Shown in pieces: positions 12,501 to 23,275 of a stretch of DNA of 64,000 bases. The stretch comes from Lampris incognitus (lineage: Eukaryota; Chordata; Actinopteri; Lampriformes; Lampridae), in the NCBI RefSeq assembly GCF_029633865.1, contig NC_079214.1, positions 22,192,873 through 22,256,872 of the forward strand. The letters run 5' to 3'. The stretch's first letter is position 1; every line of letters begins with the position of its first letter. The position numbers were made by a program, and so were the translations under genes. The notes beneath the pieces were generated by a model. It made no database searches. It saw only the letters and a program-made list of their open reading frames with translations, and had not been told where the DNA came from.

Positions 12501-13264
12501 ATAACAGACCATCACAAAGGAAACACAAATTCAGCAAAGCAAATGGAATTCAACTAATGTCGATGGGTCTTGGATAGAATGTCATTTTCCTCTGTACAAT
12601 GCAGCTCATCTGAATGAGAAACAGAGGCGTTGTATTTGTTTATAATCAGGCCAGTGTATTGCTACTTGTCCCCATACATAATATACTGTGGAGGAACTCT
12701 GGCCCAGCTTCAATCAATAAGATCTTAAGTGATACAACATGTTGTTGAACAGACAAAATAACACAGATACTGATACCTACACACCTGGAAAGAAGAAAAA
12801 AAAGGGATCTAGTAAATGGTGGAATACCATGCATGACTGTGGTTTTCCATGTTGTAAAGGTGCCAGCAATGCAATTTCCCCTATCTGAAAACAGCCAGGA
12901 TCAGACTTTTCAATGCAAAAGAAACAAATCTATAAAATTAAAAGCTATTTCACCACTTGTTCTGAACCTGTGTCGATTTCTGTCCTTCACTGCACTCACA
13001 TTTATTTCCTCTCCTCATTCTTTCCCTTCAACACACAAGACTTGGGGGAGCTCCGGGGAAACATAAAAACGAGAATAACGAGGACTGAAAAAAAGAAAAG
13101 TGTTGCTTACTGTTTTTCCTTCGGTAGCTTGCAGGGGCACAACATGTACCACTGCTCCCATGGAGGCGGCACCGCAGGTCACGCCTAGCAAGAATATAGT
13201 CAGGCCCTGCAGCAGGTATCTCAGCATGGTCCTGTCCCACATCTTAGGTCTTCTTCCTCAGGCC
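283..13264 (-). CDS. ZP-domain secreted/membrane protein gene, ten coding exons
   Basis: Coding exons, in transcription order on the minus strand: 13242-13111, 12495-12305, 11254-11150, 10824-10686, 9111-8970, 8662-8530, 6341-6189, 5971-5934, 1755-1585 and 812-283. Every intron is GT-AG and all phases agree, giving 577 codons to a TAG at 285-283. A 22-nt 5' UTR precedes the ATG and is itself preceded by a splice acceptor, so an upstream non-coding exon is expected. Exon 1 encodes a hydrophobic signal peptide. Exons 3-8 form an extracellular module with [36 protein letters not shown] and PICFAANTN signatures, seen in uncharacterised secreted proteins of fish and molluscs. Exons 9-10 encode a ZP domain (CEKTEM, CGTKKV, IYTNTL). 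Proteins of this kind are secreted or membrane-anchored and polymerise through ZP. The C-terminus lacks the usual last ZP-C cysteines and any anchor, so the final exon is uncertain. I cannot name the gene. Confidence 0.75.
863..926. repeat. (TG)n microsatellite
   Basis: About 64 bases of pure TG dinucleotide in intron 9 of the ZP gene. Confidence 0.95.
927..1010 (+). repeat. SINE-type 3' tail
   Basis: The segment reads taaagcgctttgagtggctg followed by a 'gctagaaaagcactatat' tail ending in a TTGATTGAT run. The same tail closes the SINE at 24.6-24.8 kb. The TG microsatellite replaces its 5' body. Confidence 0.6.
2521..2640 (-). repeat. tRNA-derived SINE fragment
   Basis: Reverse complement contains a tRNA-like A box (tagttgagcggttagc) and B box (gggttcgcgtccc) at usual spacing. 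It sits inside the 3' part of the RTE-like LINE. Confidence 0.55.
2682..3115 (+). repeat. tRNA-derived SINE with internal insertion
   Basis: It starts ggcatggtggctgagtagtt (A box), has ggttcgaacccc (B box) and runs through a typical 'gcatgttctccccgtgtc' body. Between about 2864 and 2936 a short AATTC-rich segment has been inserted, with catcagaaaaacat duplicated on both sides, as expected of a target-site duplication. It splits the surrounding LINE. Confidence 0.75.
4668..5143 (-). pseudogene. Tc1-type transposase fragment
   Basis: Minus-strand reading gives a helix-turn-helix stretch with [12 protein letters not shown] and [11 protein letters not shown], typical of the N-terminal DNA-binding half of Tc1 transposases. 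A frame-shifted piece follows, corresponding to the region before the second catalytic Asp. Stops and frameshifts make it non-functional. It lies inside the right half of the composite element. Confidence 0.7.
5934..5971 (-). CDS. 38-nt microexon (exon 8) of the ZP gene
   Basis: A long pyrimidine tract ending tgtgcag precedes it and gtaaga follows on the minus strand. Its phases (1 nt completing the previous codon, 1 nt overhang) are exactly what exons 7 and 9 require, and it translates to [12 protein letters not shown]. Other members of this family also continue with a CVWL stretch after PICFAANTN. No long ORF covers it. Confidence 0.7.
6066..6104. repeat. (TG)n microsatellite
   Basis: An imperfect TG run in an intron of the ZP gene. 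Confidence 0.9.
6909..8270 (-). mobile_element. RTE/Rex3-like LINE fragment, minus strand
   Basis: Minus-strand frames give, in order, [20 protein letters not shown] and [10 protein letters not shown] (RT), [11 protein letters not shown], then, after a frameshift near 7.7 kb, [29 protein letters not shown] and [16 protein letters not shown]. These are the palm and C-terminal motifs of RTE/Rex3-type fish LINEs. The catalytic YADD block is lost around the frameshift. The 3' end is a TCATC-rich tail at 6909. The element is 5' truncated, as usual for LINEs, and lies in the intron between exons 6 and 7 of the ZP gene. Confidence 0.8.
8777..8840. repeat. TG-rich imperfect microsatellite
   Basis: TG dinucleotides interrupted by tctg and catg, followed by a GATA/GATG-rich tract. 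Confidence 0.8.
9461..9539. repeat. (TG)n microsatellite
   Basis: Almost 80 bases of pure TG in the intron between exons 4 and 5 of the ZP gene. Confidence 0.97.
9965..10635 (-). mobile_element. Penelope-like retroelement remnant (GIY-YIG end)
   Basis: Reverse complement of about 10,380-10,190 reads [20 protein letters not shown], then [35 protein letters not shown]. This is the conserved C-terminal end of the GIY-YIG endonuclease domain of Penelope-like elements, with three stops. The outer 100-130 bp (9970-10,100 and 10,470-10,600) are inverted copies of each other, containing 'cagatgaactgattcaa' and 'gatgaaacgtttct' blocks. Such terminal inverted/partial structures are usual for Penelope-like insertions. 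A second copy of the family lies at 28.7 and 33.2 kb. Confidence 0.75.
11335..12150 (-). repeat. Dispersed repeat A with tandem GC-rich monomers
   Basis: One end reads gaaatcaggaacactttgtc, the inverse of the 3' tail seen at 25.15 kb. The body contains about two monomers of roughly 260 bp, each with 'gctagcagttagctta' and 'gcatcctgtcaga'. The other end has short repeats around 'gaggccgc' and 'ccatcttcccacac'. The same family is at 19.2-20.1 kb and, inverted and shortened, at 24.9-25.2 kb. Apparent ORFs here are products of GC-rich repetition. Confidence 0.8.
13111..13242 (-). CDS. Exon 1 of the ZP gene: signal peptide
   Basis: Encodes 44 aa from ATG at 13,242. A hydrophobic core ([17 protein letters not shown]) is followed by a small-residue cleavage-like region, consistent with a secretory signal. 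A second in-frame Met (residue 6) could be the real start; the first Met is used because it lies 22 nt inside the exon with an open frame. The donor is gtaagc. Confidence 0.75.
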
Positions 13265-16205
13265 CTGTGGGAACACGTAGAGACACATTCAATTGTCAGT
13301 GCTCACTACATAAAGCCAGAGCAACCGTGATATTCAAAACTAATTTTCTGCATGCAGAACAAAGTCTCACGATCAGACTGCTAATTACTCATTTTCTCTA
13401 ATGCACCTTAAACCAAACGCAATGCCAATTTGATTATGTAATATAAAACCTGCCAGACATACGGATGCCGTGGTATCTTTGTAAAAAAAAAGAAAGAAAA
13501 AAAATCAACTTAAACTACACTTATGATTACAGTAGAGTTGTTGGCCTTTCCACGGTATGTCCGCATATTTTGGTCTTTTAATTCTAATTTCTAAGGACAA
13601 TGATTTGAATGGGTCTTCAGTCTTCATGACAGTAATAGAAAACAATGTCTACCAAATGTTTTGAGATACCCATAAATGTTCACTTAACATTATTTCTAGT
13701 TATTATCACCAAAATGATGAACTGCTACTCTCCAGGAGAATTTGGGAAGGGTTGATTTTTACAGGTAAAATCAAAAGACAAAATTATACCTGGTCGTCTT
13801 AATCATTAATGTCTCTCCCTCGTCACAGGCCATGTCCCATTCTTTTTTGAATGTTGGTTTGTTTTTTGAGCATTCTCAAGAAAATTGGCAGCACAAACTA
13901 GATGATTGCCATTTTGTAAGAAATCATTTTGAAAATAAGATGTGGACGGAAGGACTGTCCCATGTGTCTCTGCTGTCTTCATAAATCTCAGGATGTGCTT
14001 GTTGTGGATGACAGATTTCCTCCAGTCCATCAGTAAAACCCAAAGCCATCCCATCAGATCCAACTCTTGACTATAATCCATCTCACCTTTAGTGGCACAT
14101 CCCCCCTGTTCTCCTCAGCCGCCGACGCCGGCTTCAGATTCTACCTTCGCTTCTCAAAACAAAACACAAACAAAAACCATAGAAAACCCCTTTTTACCAT
14201 CTGACATTTTTAAAACTCTTTTCTACACCACCTCCAGCTGACTGAGGAGGCGCTGGTGCGATGTAACTCTAGTGAATTGTTGGCAAGAGGCTCCTGGAGA
14301 GAAGACACATACAGGAAAGCGATGCCAGGTGAAACACCGACATATTACACCCATCCTGGCTTAAACCACACTTTCTCCTGACCCACAGAGTGAGTTTAAA
14401 CCCCTCTCCTGACTTCCCAGCGGGGCCATTTGGATGCCCTGTCACACTTCGAGGAAATAATTACTCCACAAAAAAGCCACTTGCACCTTCGTGCCAAGCA
14501 AAGGCCTGTTCCTCCGAAACTCGGACTTTACTTTTGCACCTCTGTGATTGTGTGACTGACTGTGTGATCACCCTGGACTGGACTCATGAAACCTTGTAGA
14601 AAATGTATTTTCCTATGAATCGACTGCCTCTTCTCTGCTCTGTACCCCGCCATCTTCTACGTTTCAGGGTTTTACCAGTTATGTTTTCTGTAGGAAGTCT
14701 GAAAAAGTCTCATTAAGTCTTACTGATGAGATGATTGTGTAGTAATGAGCTCAGATGACGTTAAATATTGAGAGTTAAAATCTCTGAGCAGCAAGGCCTT
14801 ATCAGATACAGGACTTAGCAAACTGTTCTGCTTCGAAGAAAAAGGTACTTAAACCTCAGAGCATAGCTACCAAGATCAACACAAACACATTTCAGCTGAT
14901 CAGCCCAAGATTTCAAGAGGAAAATTGACTACATACAAAAAAAATAAAAAATAAAAAAATGTGGCTAATAATTTTCCTTTTGTGAATACCTAATGATATA
15001 TCCTAATGGTTTGTGGACATGATCGGTCTCATTTATAAATGCTGACCATTTTCAATTTTTGTAGGCATTACAACTATAAATATATAATCAATATATAATC
15101 ATGACCAGACAATCAAAACAAAACGCAACATCTCAGAAGGATCAATGCTTAATCAAATCCTTGCAGTCTACTTTGAAATGGATGGTAAACTCAAACCTAC
15201 ACACATCCAACACATTTAAATATACCAATGGCAAAAACCAGGCAGACTTGGTACAGAGATGAGAAACTTCTTGTTACCTTAGCAAAAAATTGCCAGCTGC
15301 CAAGTAGGTTTCTTGGGACACTTTTCTCCAAAAGCTCAATATCTCGCTTCATCCCAGGGACTAAATTAGTTTAACAAGGATGGCTAGGGTTAAGAAAAGT
15401 TTTTCTTGGCTTCGCATCCGCATACTTTTCCCACATCACTTTACACAAATGAAATGGGTGGAGTTTATTTTTGGCATTCACAGATTGAGGTTAAACTGGT
15501 TTGTCCAGAAATGAAGGGGGAAAAAAGTAAGACAACATAACAATGGTCAATTTCCAGGAAACCAAAACCAGTAAATTCTTTGCTTCAAATTAGTTTGAAA
15601 TTTTAAACAGATTTGTTTAACTGAACACCTGAGCAATTTCATTGTTCATGGATTTATTAACGTCTATAAACTAGAAATTAAAAATAGAGAAAAGAGACAT
15701 TTTCACCAAGGAAAAGTTTAATTAGTGAAACAGCAAAAGTTTTTAAAATAGGAATGATGTATTTCTAAGTCTCCCCATCAACTCTACTCAAATAATCTTG
15801 ATCTTCAACTCGGCGTTGGTCCTTTCCTGTCAAGAGTCACATGGTCCCCTAGTTTATCGTCTAACACTATCAAAACAACACAAGGCCCTGTCTGATTAAG
15901 AAACTACTTTGTCAATGACTTATTCTCCTTTTCATCTTACCAAAATCTCAAGTCAGACAATATCTCTCAACCAGAACATTGACCATTTACATTATCCATG
16001 ACCAGAATACAAGAGGAAAGTATATCGGTCAATCGCAGCTTTAGCAGTCTCCATTTAGTGGGGAAAACATTTTGAGGGTGGTGGGATCAAAGCAGAAAGG
16101 TTCCCCTGATGTCTTGAACTCATTCCCTTCGGTCGAAGCAGACGGCGTCATTCTCTGGACACGTCACAGCTCCAGTCAATGGGCTGAGCGATGCTTCACC
16201 CCCCA
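13265..16205. other. Spacer between taldo1 and the ZP gene
   Basis: It should hold the promoter and first non-coding exon of the ZP gene and the 3' UTR of taldo1. A minus-strand AATAAA (plus-strand tttatt at 15,653-15,658), about 550 bp beyond the taldo1 stop, is a plausible polyadenylation signal. The rest is AT-rich and I see no coding sequence or clear repeat. Confidence 0.4.
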
Positions 16206-18535
16206 CTACTGGCCGTTCTTCACATTAAGCATTTTCTCCTGTGGGAAAGAAGACAACGATGAGAGCCCTGCAGTGTCAGTGGCACAGAATCAGACAGAAA
16301 CATCTGGAATTAAACCCTTTTATGCAGGGTGAGCCCACAGGAGTCTACACTCCCGTTAATGAATGAGAAATCTCATTGCCTTCTTTTACCTTGATCACTG
16401 TCTCCAGTTTGACAGCGTCAGCAGCAAACTTGCGGATGCCATCAGACAGTTTTTCAACAGCCATGCGGTCCTCGTTGTGCTGCCAACGGAAGGTCTTCTC
16501 GTCTAGGTGCAATTTCTCCAGGTCACATGCCTTTGCTGTAAAACAAATAAATTAGGAGTTACGGGGACAACACAAAAATGCTTGAGGCCCTTTCTTTGAG
16601 CTTTCATTAAAGACAATAGTAGGTGACACAAAGTAAGCAAGTTAAAAATCATATTTACAATACAAAAGAGACTATGGCAATTCTACCAACATTAATACCA
16701 ACAATTTCATTTTGCTTTCACTGCAGGTTAACTTCACATTTGGCATGAAGCCTACTGCAAGAGCAACCATTATAATGTGTATTTGTATAATTCAACCCCA
16801 ACTTATCCATTTATGTGCCATCCATGTTCAGTCGATAATTTTCATAACTAGGTGAGTGAGAGAGCCATTCTTGTCTAGAAATCTAATTTGTTAAGGTGTC
16901 TGCAACATAAAAGGATATTTACATCCAATTGTCTTGGTTGACACCAAACTTCCAATGTCAACACATGTCATAAAAGGGTGCCATTTTCCCTCAATGTTAA
17001 AGCAGCTTTTGAATATTTTGTAGTATAGTTCAAATATTCCTCATGATGCATCCTGGAAAACCCTTTTTTCATTTATTTGAACTAAATGGACTGTCTGGTC
17101 AAAACGGAAAGCAAAAGCTGACTGAAATGATTTGAAATTAACAAAATGAGAAGGATTTAGAAAGGAAAAAAAATCCCAATTTCTAAATTAGAATACAGTG
17201 TTTCGTGTTCAACAGGGAAGATTACTCCGTCATTTCAATAAATTGAACCTACAGACTTTTCCTTACACCATACATGATCGTGAAATGCCAGCGAAATCAG
17301 CATAAAACAAGACTGTATTCACCTTATAACCAAAAAGCACCATTTGAATTATAGGGAAATACCTTTCTCCAAATTAAGCATTTGTGTGACAGAGGCGTGG
17401 TCCTGGTTGAGCTCTCCCAGCAGGGCAGGGGAGATGGTGAGCAGGTCACAGCCAGCCAGGGCCTTCACCTCCCCTGTGTTTCTGAAGGAGGCCCCCATCA
17501 CTACTGTGCTGTAGTCAAACTTCTTGTAGTAGTTGTAGATCTTGGTCACACTAATCACACCTTGTTAGGTGGAATTAAGGCATAAAAACAGAAAGAAATT
17601 AGAAGTGCCAGTTTTGTACATTGAACAGATATTACACAAGGAAATTAAGTCAAAACATCTTGGTAACCAAATCTGGGTGTGACAGGTAGTCTTCAAATAT
17701 AGGTTGTTGGCGTCAAAGTACTTTTTTACTTTAGCAGACTAAAAACTTCACTGAGTTGGAAATAAATGCAAGATAGTTAGCTTCCAAAAAATTCAAAATA
17801 AAGGATAGCACACACCCCATTAGTCAACTGAATTTATCATTCACTCAACGAAGTACTTTTTTCCCCTCACGAAGTGCTCCTCACAATAAAATATAGCGCT
17901 CCTGTATACAACTTCCAGAAAAAAAAAAAGGTAAATTCCATCCATAACCAAATCACTTTATCCTGCTCTGAGGATTGCAGGAATGCTGGAGCCTATCCCA
18001 GCAGTCATTGGGCGGCAGGCGGGGAGACACCCTGGACAGGCCGCCAGGCCATCACAGGGCTGATACACAGACAAATTCAAAACTTCAATACTTCTTGACA
18101 TTTTGATCTAAACTGCTTCAGTATGCCACCCCCCCCCCCAAAAAATAAAAATACTGAATAAGGTTGCAATTTTACTTAGTTGATTAAATGCCCCTAATAG
18201 CAAACTGATGGGATCAAATTCTCATCGAACATTTGTGAAACACATTCAGGGGACAACATGCGGGAGACAATGCAGATTCAAAGGGCCCACATGCACGAGT
18301 GTTGATGCTACCAACTGCTTGGCCTATTTTTCTTTAATAAAGGAATTCACTTTCTTACCTGGGTCCTCATGTGGCTCATAACTTTTGCGGTCTGTATTCT
18401 CCTTGTGCCAGTCGAGGATGCGTCCCACAAAGGGAGAAATGAGGGTGATTTTGGCTTCTGCACAGGCCACAGCCTGAGCAAAGGAGAACAGCAGGGTCAT
18501 GTTGCAATGGACACCATGTTTCTCTTCTAGCTCCC

Positions 18536-18574
<39 letters not shown>

Positions 18575-21500
18575 AAAAAAAGATGTTGCACATTTCATTT
18601 AAACCAAACAGGGGTATTATGACAACAAAAAAAAAGAAGAAGACACAAACGCATACTTCCCGTCTTTACAGCACTACAGCTGTGTACCCCACTTGAAATG
18701 CAAGATAAGCCAGCAGATTTTGTCATTTGGGCTGCAAATACTTATGCCAGCTGCTGCTCAGCCCACAGTCCTTTTGGTCACCAGAAGGCAGGTACAACTG
18801 CCTTTTTAACTTGATTTTATATATATATAAAATTTTACAAGACTGGGAGAAACAGTCTAGTTGAAAGAAAATTATATTATCTGGCGTAATTATAATTATC
18901 CACTCCGTCGTAACGTATGGTCACCTCAAAAATGTAACTGCGTTGAGGTGATGCGGACACCGCAAGAGTCAAGTCAAGTTTATTTGTATAGCCCAATGGT
19001 TTATTATTTGGGCTTCTACAACTACAAAACAATCCCATATCTTTACACACTGTTACTGACCAACCAACTGTCAGTAAAGAACATCCGGCTATGCCATCAT
19101 GAACTCATTGTCTAACTGGTAGTGAAAGTCACTATAGTTACTCAAGCCATTACAGGGTTCAGTGTGCATGTGCAGACACACCAATGGGGTTATCAATTGG
19201 ACACATTCACTGATGTTTTCCCAGTTTAGGAATCAGGAACATTTATTTGCCATTTCATTCCATGCACCTCCATCCATCCATTATTTTAACCGCTTATCCT
19301 GCTCCAAGGGTCGCACATGAAATGAAATAACATTTCCCCCAGCAGTGCAACACAAAGACAAAAATGCATATCCAAACTACAAGAACACATATATTCAAAC
19401 TACAAAGTATAAAAACTACAAAGCACATATAGCCAACTTATTCAACAAAAAAAAAAAAATTCTCTGTCCAAGAAAGCGAATGCCAGGATGACTGTCGGAA
19501 CTGCCAGTGTGCATGAGTTAGCAGTTAGCTTAGCCTGCCCTTCTTCCGCATCCTGTCAGACTGCCCTAGGTGTTTCCTCTTCGGGTGCAACTCTGGGCAG
19601 GTCCGTGGTCCTTTGGCCTACTGGACGCAGCAGACCAGGCTCCCTCAGCCGATTCAACGCCAGCTCTCCCAGCCAGACACCTTCAACACACCTCCCCGCA
19701 CTCCACACGACAACACCAAAAACAGTCAACACTAGGCGAGGCTGCCGCCAGACCACCCTCAGTGTTATCGTAACTGCCAGTCTGCATGGGCTAGCAGTTA
19801 GCTTAGCCTGCTCCATTTCCATGTCCTGTCAGACTGCCCTCGGAGTTTCCTCTTCTAGCGAAGCTCCAGGCAGGGCCGTGGTCCCACAGGATGCAGCAGA
19901 CCAAGCTCTCCCAGCCATCAAACGAAGACACAAACTTAGACGCAGACGTGGACAAAGACACTGCATGGACGGTACTGGGTGAGGCCGCCACAAATGTAAG
20001 TTTGTGCCGCCATCTTCCCACACTGGTACTGGATGCGGCCGCTGCAAACATGAATTCGCGCCGCCATCTTCCCACACTGGAAGCGGAAGGTTTATGGTTA
20101 CGATACATCAATTACAGTTAACAGTGCATTCAAGGGTCCCGCATCTGCACTTTATACAAGTGTTTAGCGTTTTTTTCCTGGAAACCATCAATGGGCTTGG
20201 TAAGAATGCTCAACAAATGAGGAGCAGAATGATAGATGTAGGAAAAAAAACAAACTTTAATACATAGCAGAACAAGCCCAGTGATGTGCAGTCAGGGGAG
20301 GCAGGGTAGGCAGTGCCTCACCCAGGCTAACAATAAAAAATTAAAAAAAAGAAATATCATGATAGTCAAAAAAGATGTATTTATTTATTTATTTTTTATT
20401 TAACTTTAATTTGTTAAGATTGTTGTAAAAAATAATAATAATAAAAAAAATCATGTAAAACTTGTTTTGTCAATAAAAGGCATGCCCCATTCAGGATGGC
20501 TTGCTCCCAAAGCTAGCATTCGTGAATGCAGGCTGCTGAGGCAGAGTCTGCTTGTGCCTCTCTCTGGCGTGTGGAATGAAAGCAAATGGTTTCGGAGTTT
20601 TGCGCATGTGTAGTCTGTTCTTACAGTGTCAGTATCAATGATGAGGCACATCGCTAACCCGCCTCGCGTTTTGTGAACAGATGTATTTTGACTCCCTCCC
20701 ACCCTCTGGCTTGCCGTCTTCTGCTGTTCACGTGCGTAACGTTTTCGCTAGCTATTATTTCAGTCTAATTTCACCAGTCAAAATGGATATTACATACTTA
20801 AAAAGATTTTCAACATTTACTTTTGAGGAAAAAAGGAATGTGATCGCAAATGGTAAGCCAACACCTGACCTGATGCATCTCACCCAAAAGGAAAGGATAA
20901 TACGGACTTTTCAAATGGAATGGTATCAAAAGAAGGACTGGTTTTATGGCTGTGGCCAGGCTAGCAAGCTGTTCTGCTTCCCGTGTCTACTGTTCTCGAC
21001 CAGTGACAGCGTGTGGGTGAAAGGGGGTTACTGCGACTTCAATAATTTACCAAGGGCTTAGCTGAAGCACGAAAATTCCACATCCCACATACACTCTCAG
21101 ATAGCCTTGAAAACATTTGGTAAAAGTCGCATAGACATGGTCCTTGACGAGCAACACAGGCTGAATGTTACTGCACATAATAAAAAAGTAAAGGCTAACA
21201 GGGAGGTATTAAGGTGAGGTTATAAAGTTTCAAAGCGCTATGCGATCTGAGCACTGGCTGCTGCGTTAATTGACTATCATACGCATAAATATAGTTCACC
21301 GCCTAACCAGCAATGGACCTCACTGAACAAGCCTCAAATAGCCTTCTGCCATGTCCATCCATCCATTATCTGAACCGCTTATCCTGCTCTCAGGGTATGC
21401 TATGTATTAAAGTTTTTTTTCCTACATCTTATATAATATACAGTGCATCCGGAAAGTATTCACACCCCTTCACTTTCCCCACATTTTGTTATGTTACAGC

Positions 21501-23199
21501 CTTATTCCAAAATGGATTAAATTCCTTTTTTTCCCTACACACAATACCCCATAATGACAAAGTGAAAAAGTTTTTGTAGAAATTTTTGCAAATTTATTTA
21601 AAATAAAAAACTGAAATATTGCATGTACATAAGTATTCACACCCTTTGTTATGACACTCAAAATTGAGCTCAGGTTCATCCTGTTTCCACTCATCATCCT
21701 TGAGATGTTTCTACATCTTGATTGGAGTCCACCCATAGTAAATTGAATTGATTGGACATGATTTGGAAAGGCACACACCCGTCTATATAAGGTCCCACTG
21801 TTGACAGTGCATGTCAGAACAGAAACCAAGCCATGAAGTCAAAGGAATTGTCTGTGGACCTCCGAGACAGGATTGTATCGAGGCACAGATCTGGGGAAGG
21901 GTACAAAAAAATTTCACAGCTTTGAAGGTCCCGAAGAGCACACTGGTCTCCATCATTCGTAAATGGAAGAAGTTTGGATCAACCAGGACTCTTCCTAGAG
22001 CTGGCCGCCCAGCCAAACTGAGCAATCGGGAGAGAAGGGCCTTGGTCAGGGAGGTGACCAAGAACCCGATGGTCACTCTGACAGAGCTCCAGCATTCCTC
22101 TGTGGAGATGGGAGAACCTTCCAGAAGGACAACCATCTCTGCAGCACTCCACCAATCAGGCCTTTATGGTAGAGTGGCCAGACAGAAGTCTCTGCTCAGT
22201 AAAAGGCACATGACAGCCCGCTTGGAGTTTGCCAGAAAGTACCTAAAGGACTCTCAGACCTTGAGAAACAAGATTCTCTGGTCTGATGAAACCAAGATTT
22301 AACTCTTTGGCCTGAATGCCAAATGTCACATCTGGAGGAAACCAAGCACCTCTCATCACCTTGCTAATACCATCCCTACAGTGAAGCATGGTGGTGGCAG
22401 CATCATGCTGTGGGGATGTAATTCAGCGGCAGGAATTGGGAGACTAGTCAGGATCGAGGGAAAGATGAATGGAGCAAAGTACAGAGAGATCCTTGATGAA
22501 AACTTGCTCCAGAGCGCTCAGGACCTCAGACTGGGGCGAAGGTTTACCTTTCAACATGACAACGACCCTAAGCACACAGCCGAGACAATGAAGGAATAGC
22601 TTCGGGACAAGTCTGTGAATGTCCTTGAGTGGCCCAGCCAGAGCCCAGACTTGAACCCCATTGAACATCTCTGGAAAGACCTGAAAATAGCTGTGCAGCG
22701 ACGCTCCCCATCTAACCTTACAGAGCTCGAGAGGATCTGCAGAGAAGAATGGGAGAAATACCCCAAATATAGGTGTGCCAAGCTTGTAGCTTCGTACCCA
22801 AGAAGACTTGAGGCTGTAATCGCTACCAAGGGTGCCTCAACCAAGTACTGAGTAAAGGGTGTGAATACTTATGTACATGCAATATTTCAGTTTTTTATTT
22901 TTAATAAATTTGCAAAAATTTCTACAAAACCTTTTTCACTTTGTCATTATGGAGTATTGTATGTAGATTCATGAGAAAAAAAAAGGAATTTAATCCATTT
23001 TGGAATAAGGCTGTAACATAACAAAATGTGGGGAAAGTGAAAGGGTGTGAATACTTTCAGGATGCACTGTATATCTGGTGATTCAAGTAAATTCTGTATG
23101 AGACAGTACAAGCCTGTTTCATGCCATAAGCAAACATCAGCTGGCATGAAACAGGCTTGTACCGTCTCAAAGAATTTACTTGACTCACTGGATTAACAA

Positions 23200-23275
<76 letters not shown>

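Noticed and set aside
13806..14081. 91-codon minus-strand ORF between taldo1 and the ZP gene
   Set aside because: No recognised domain, no splice context, AT-rich sequence; likely chance.
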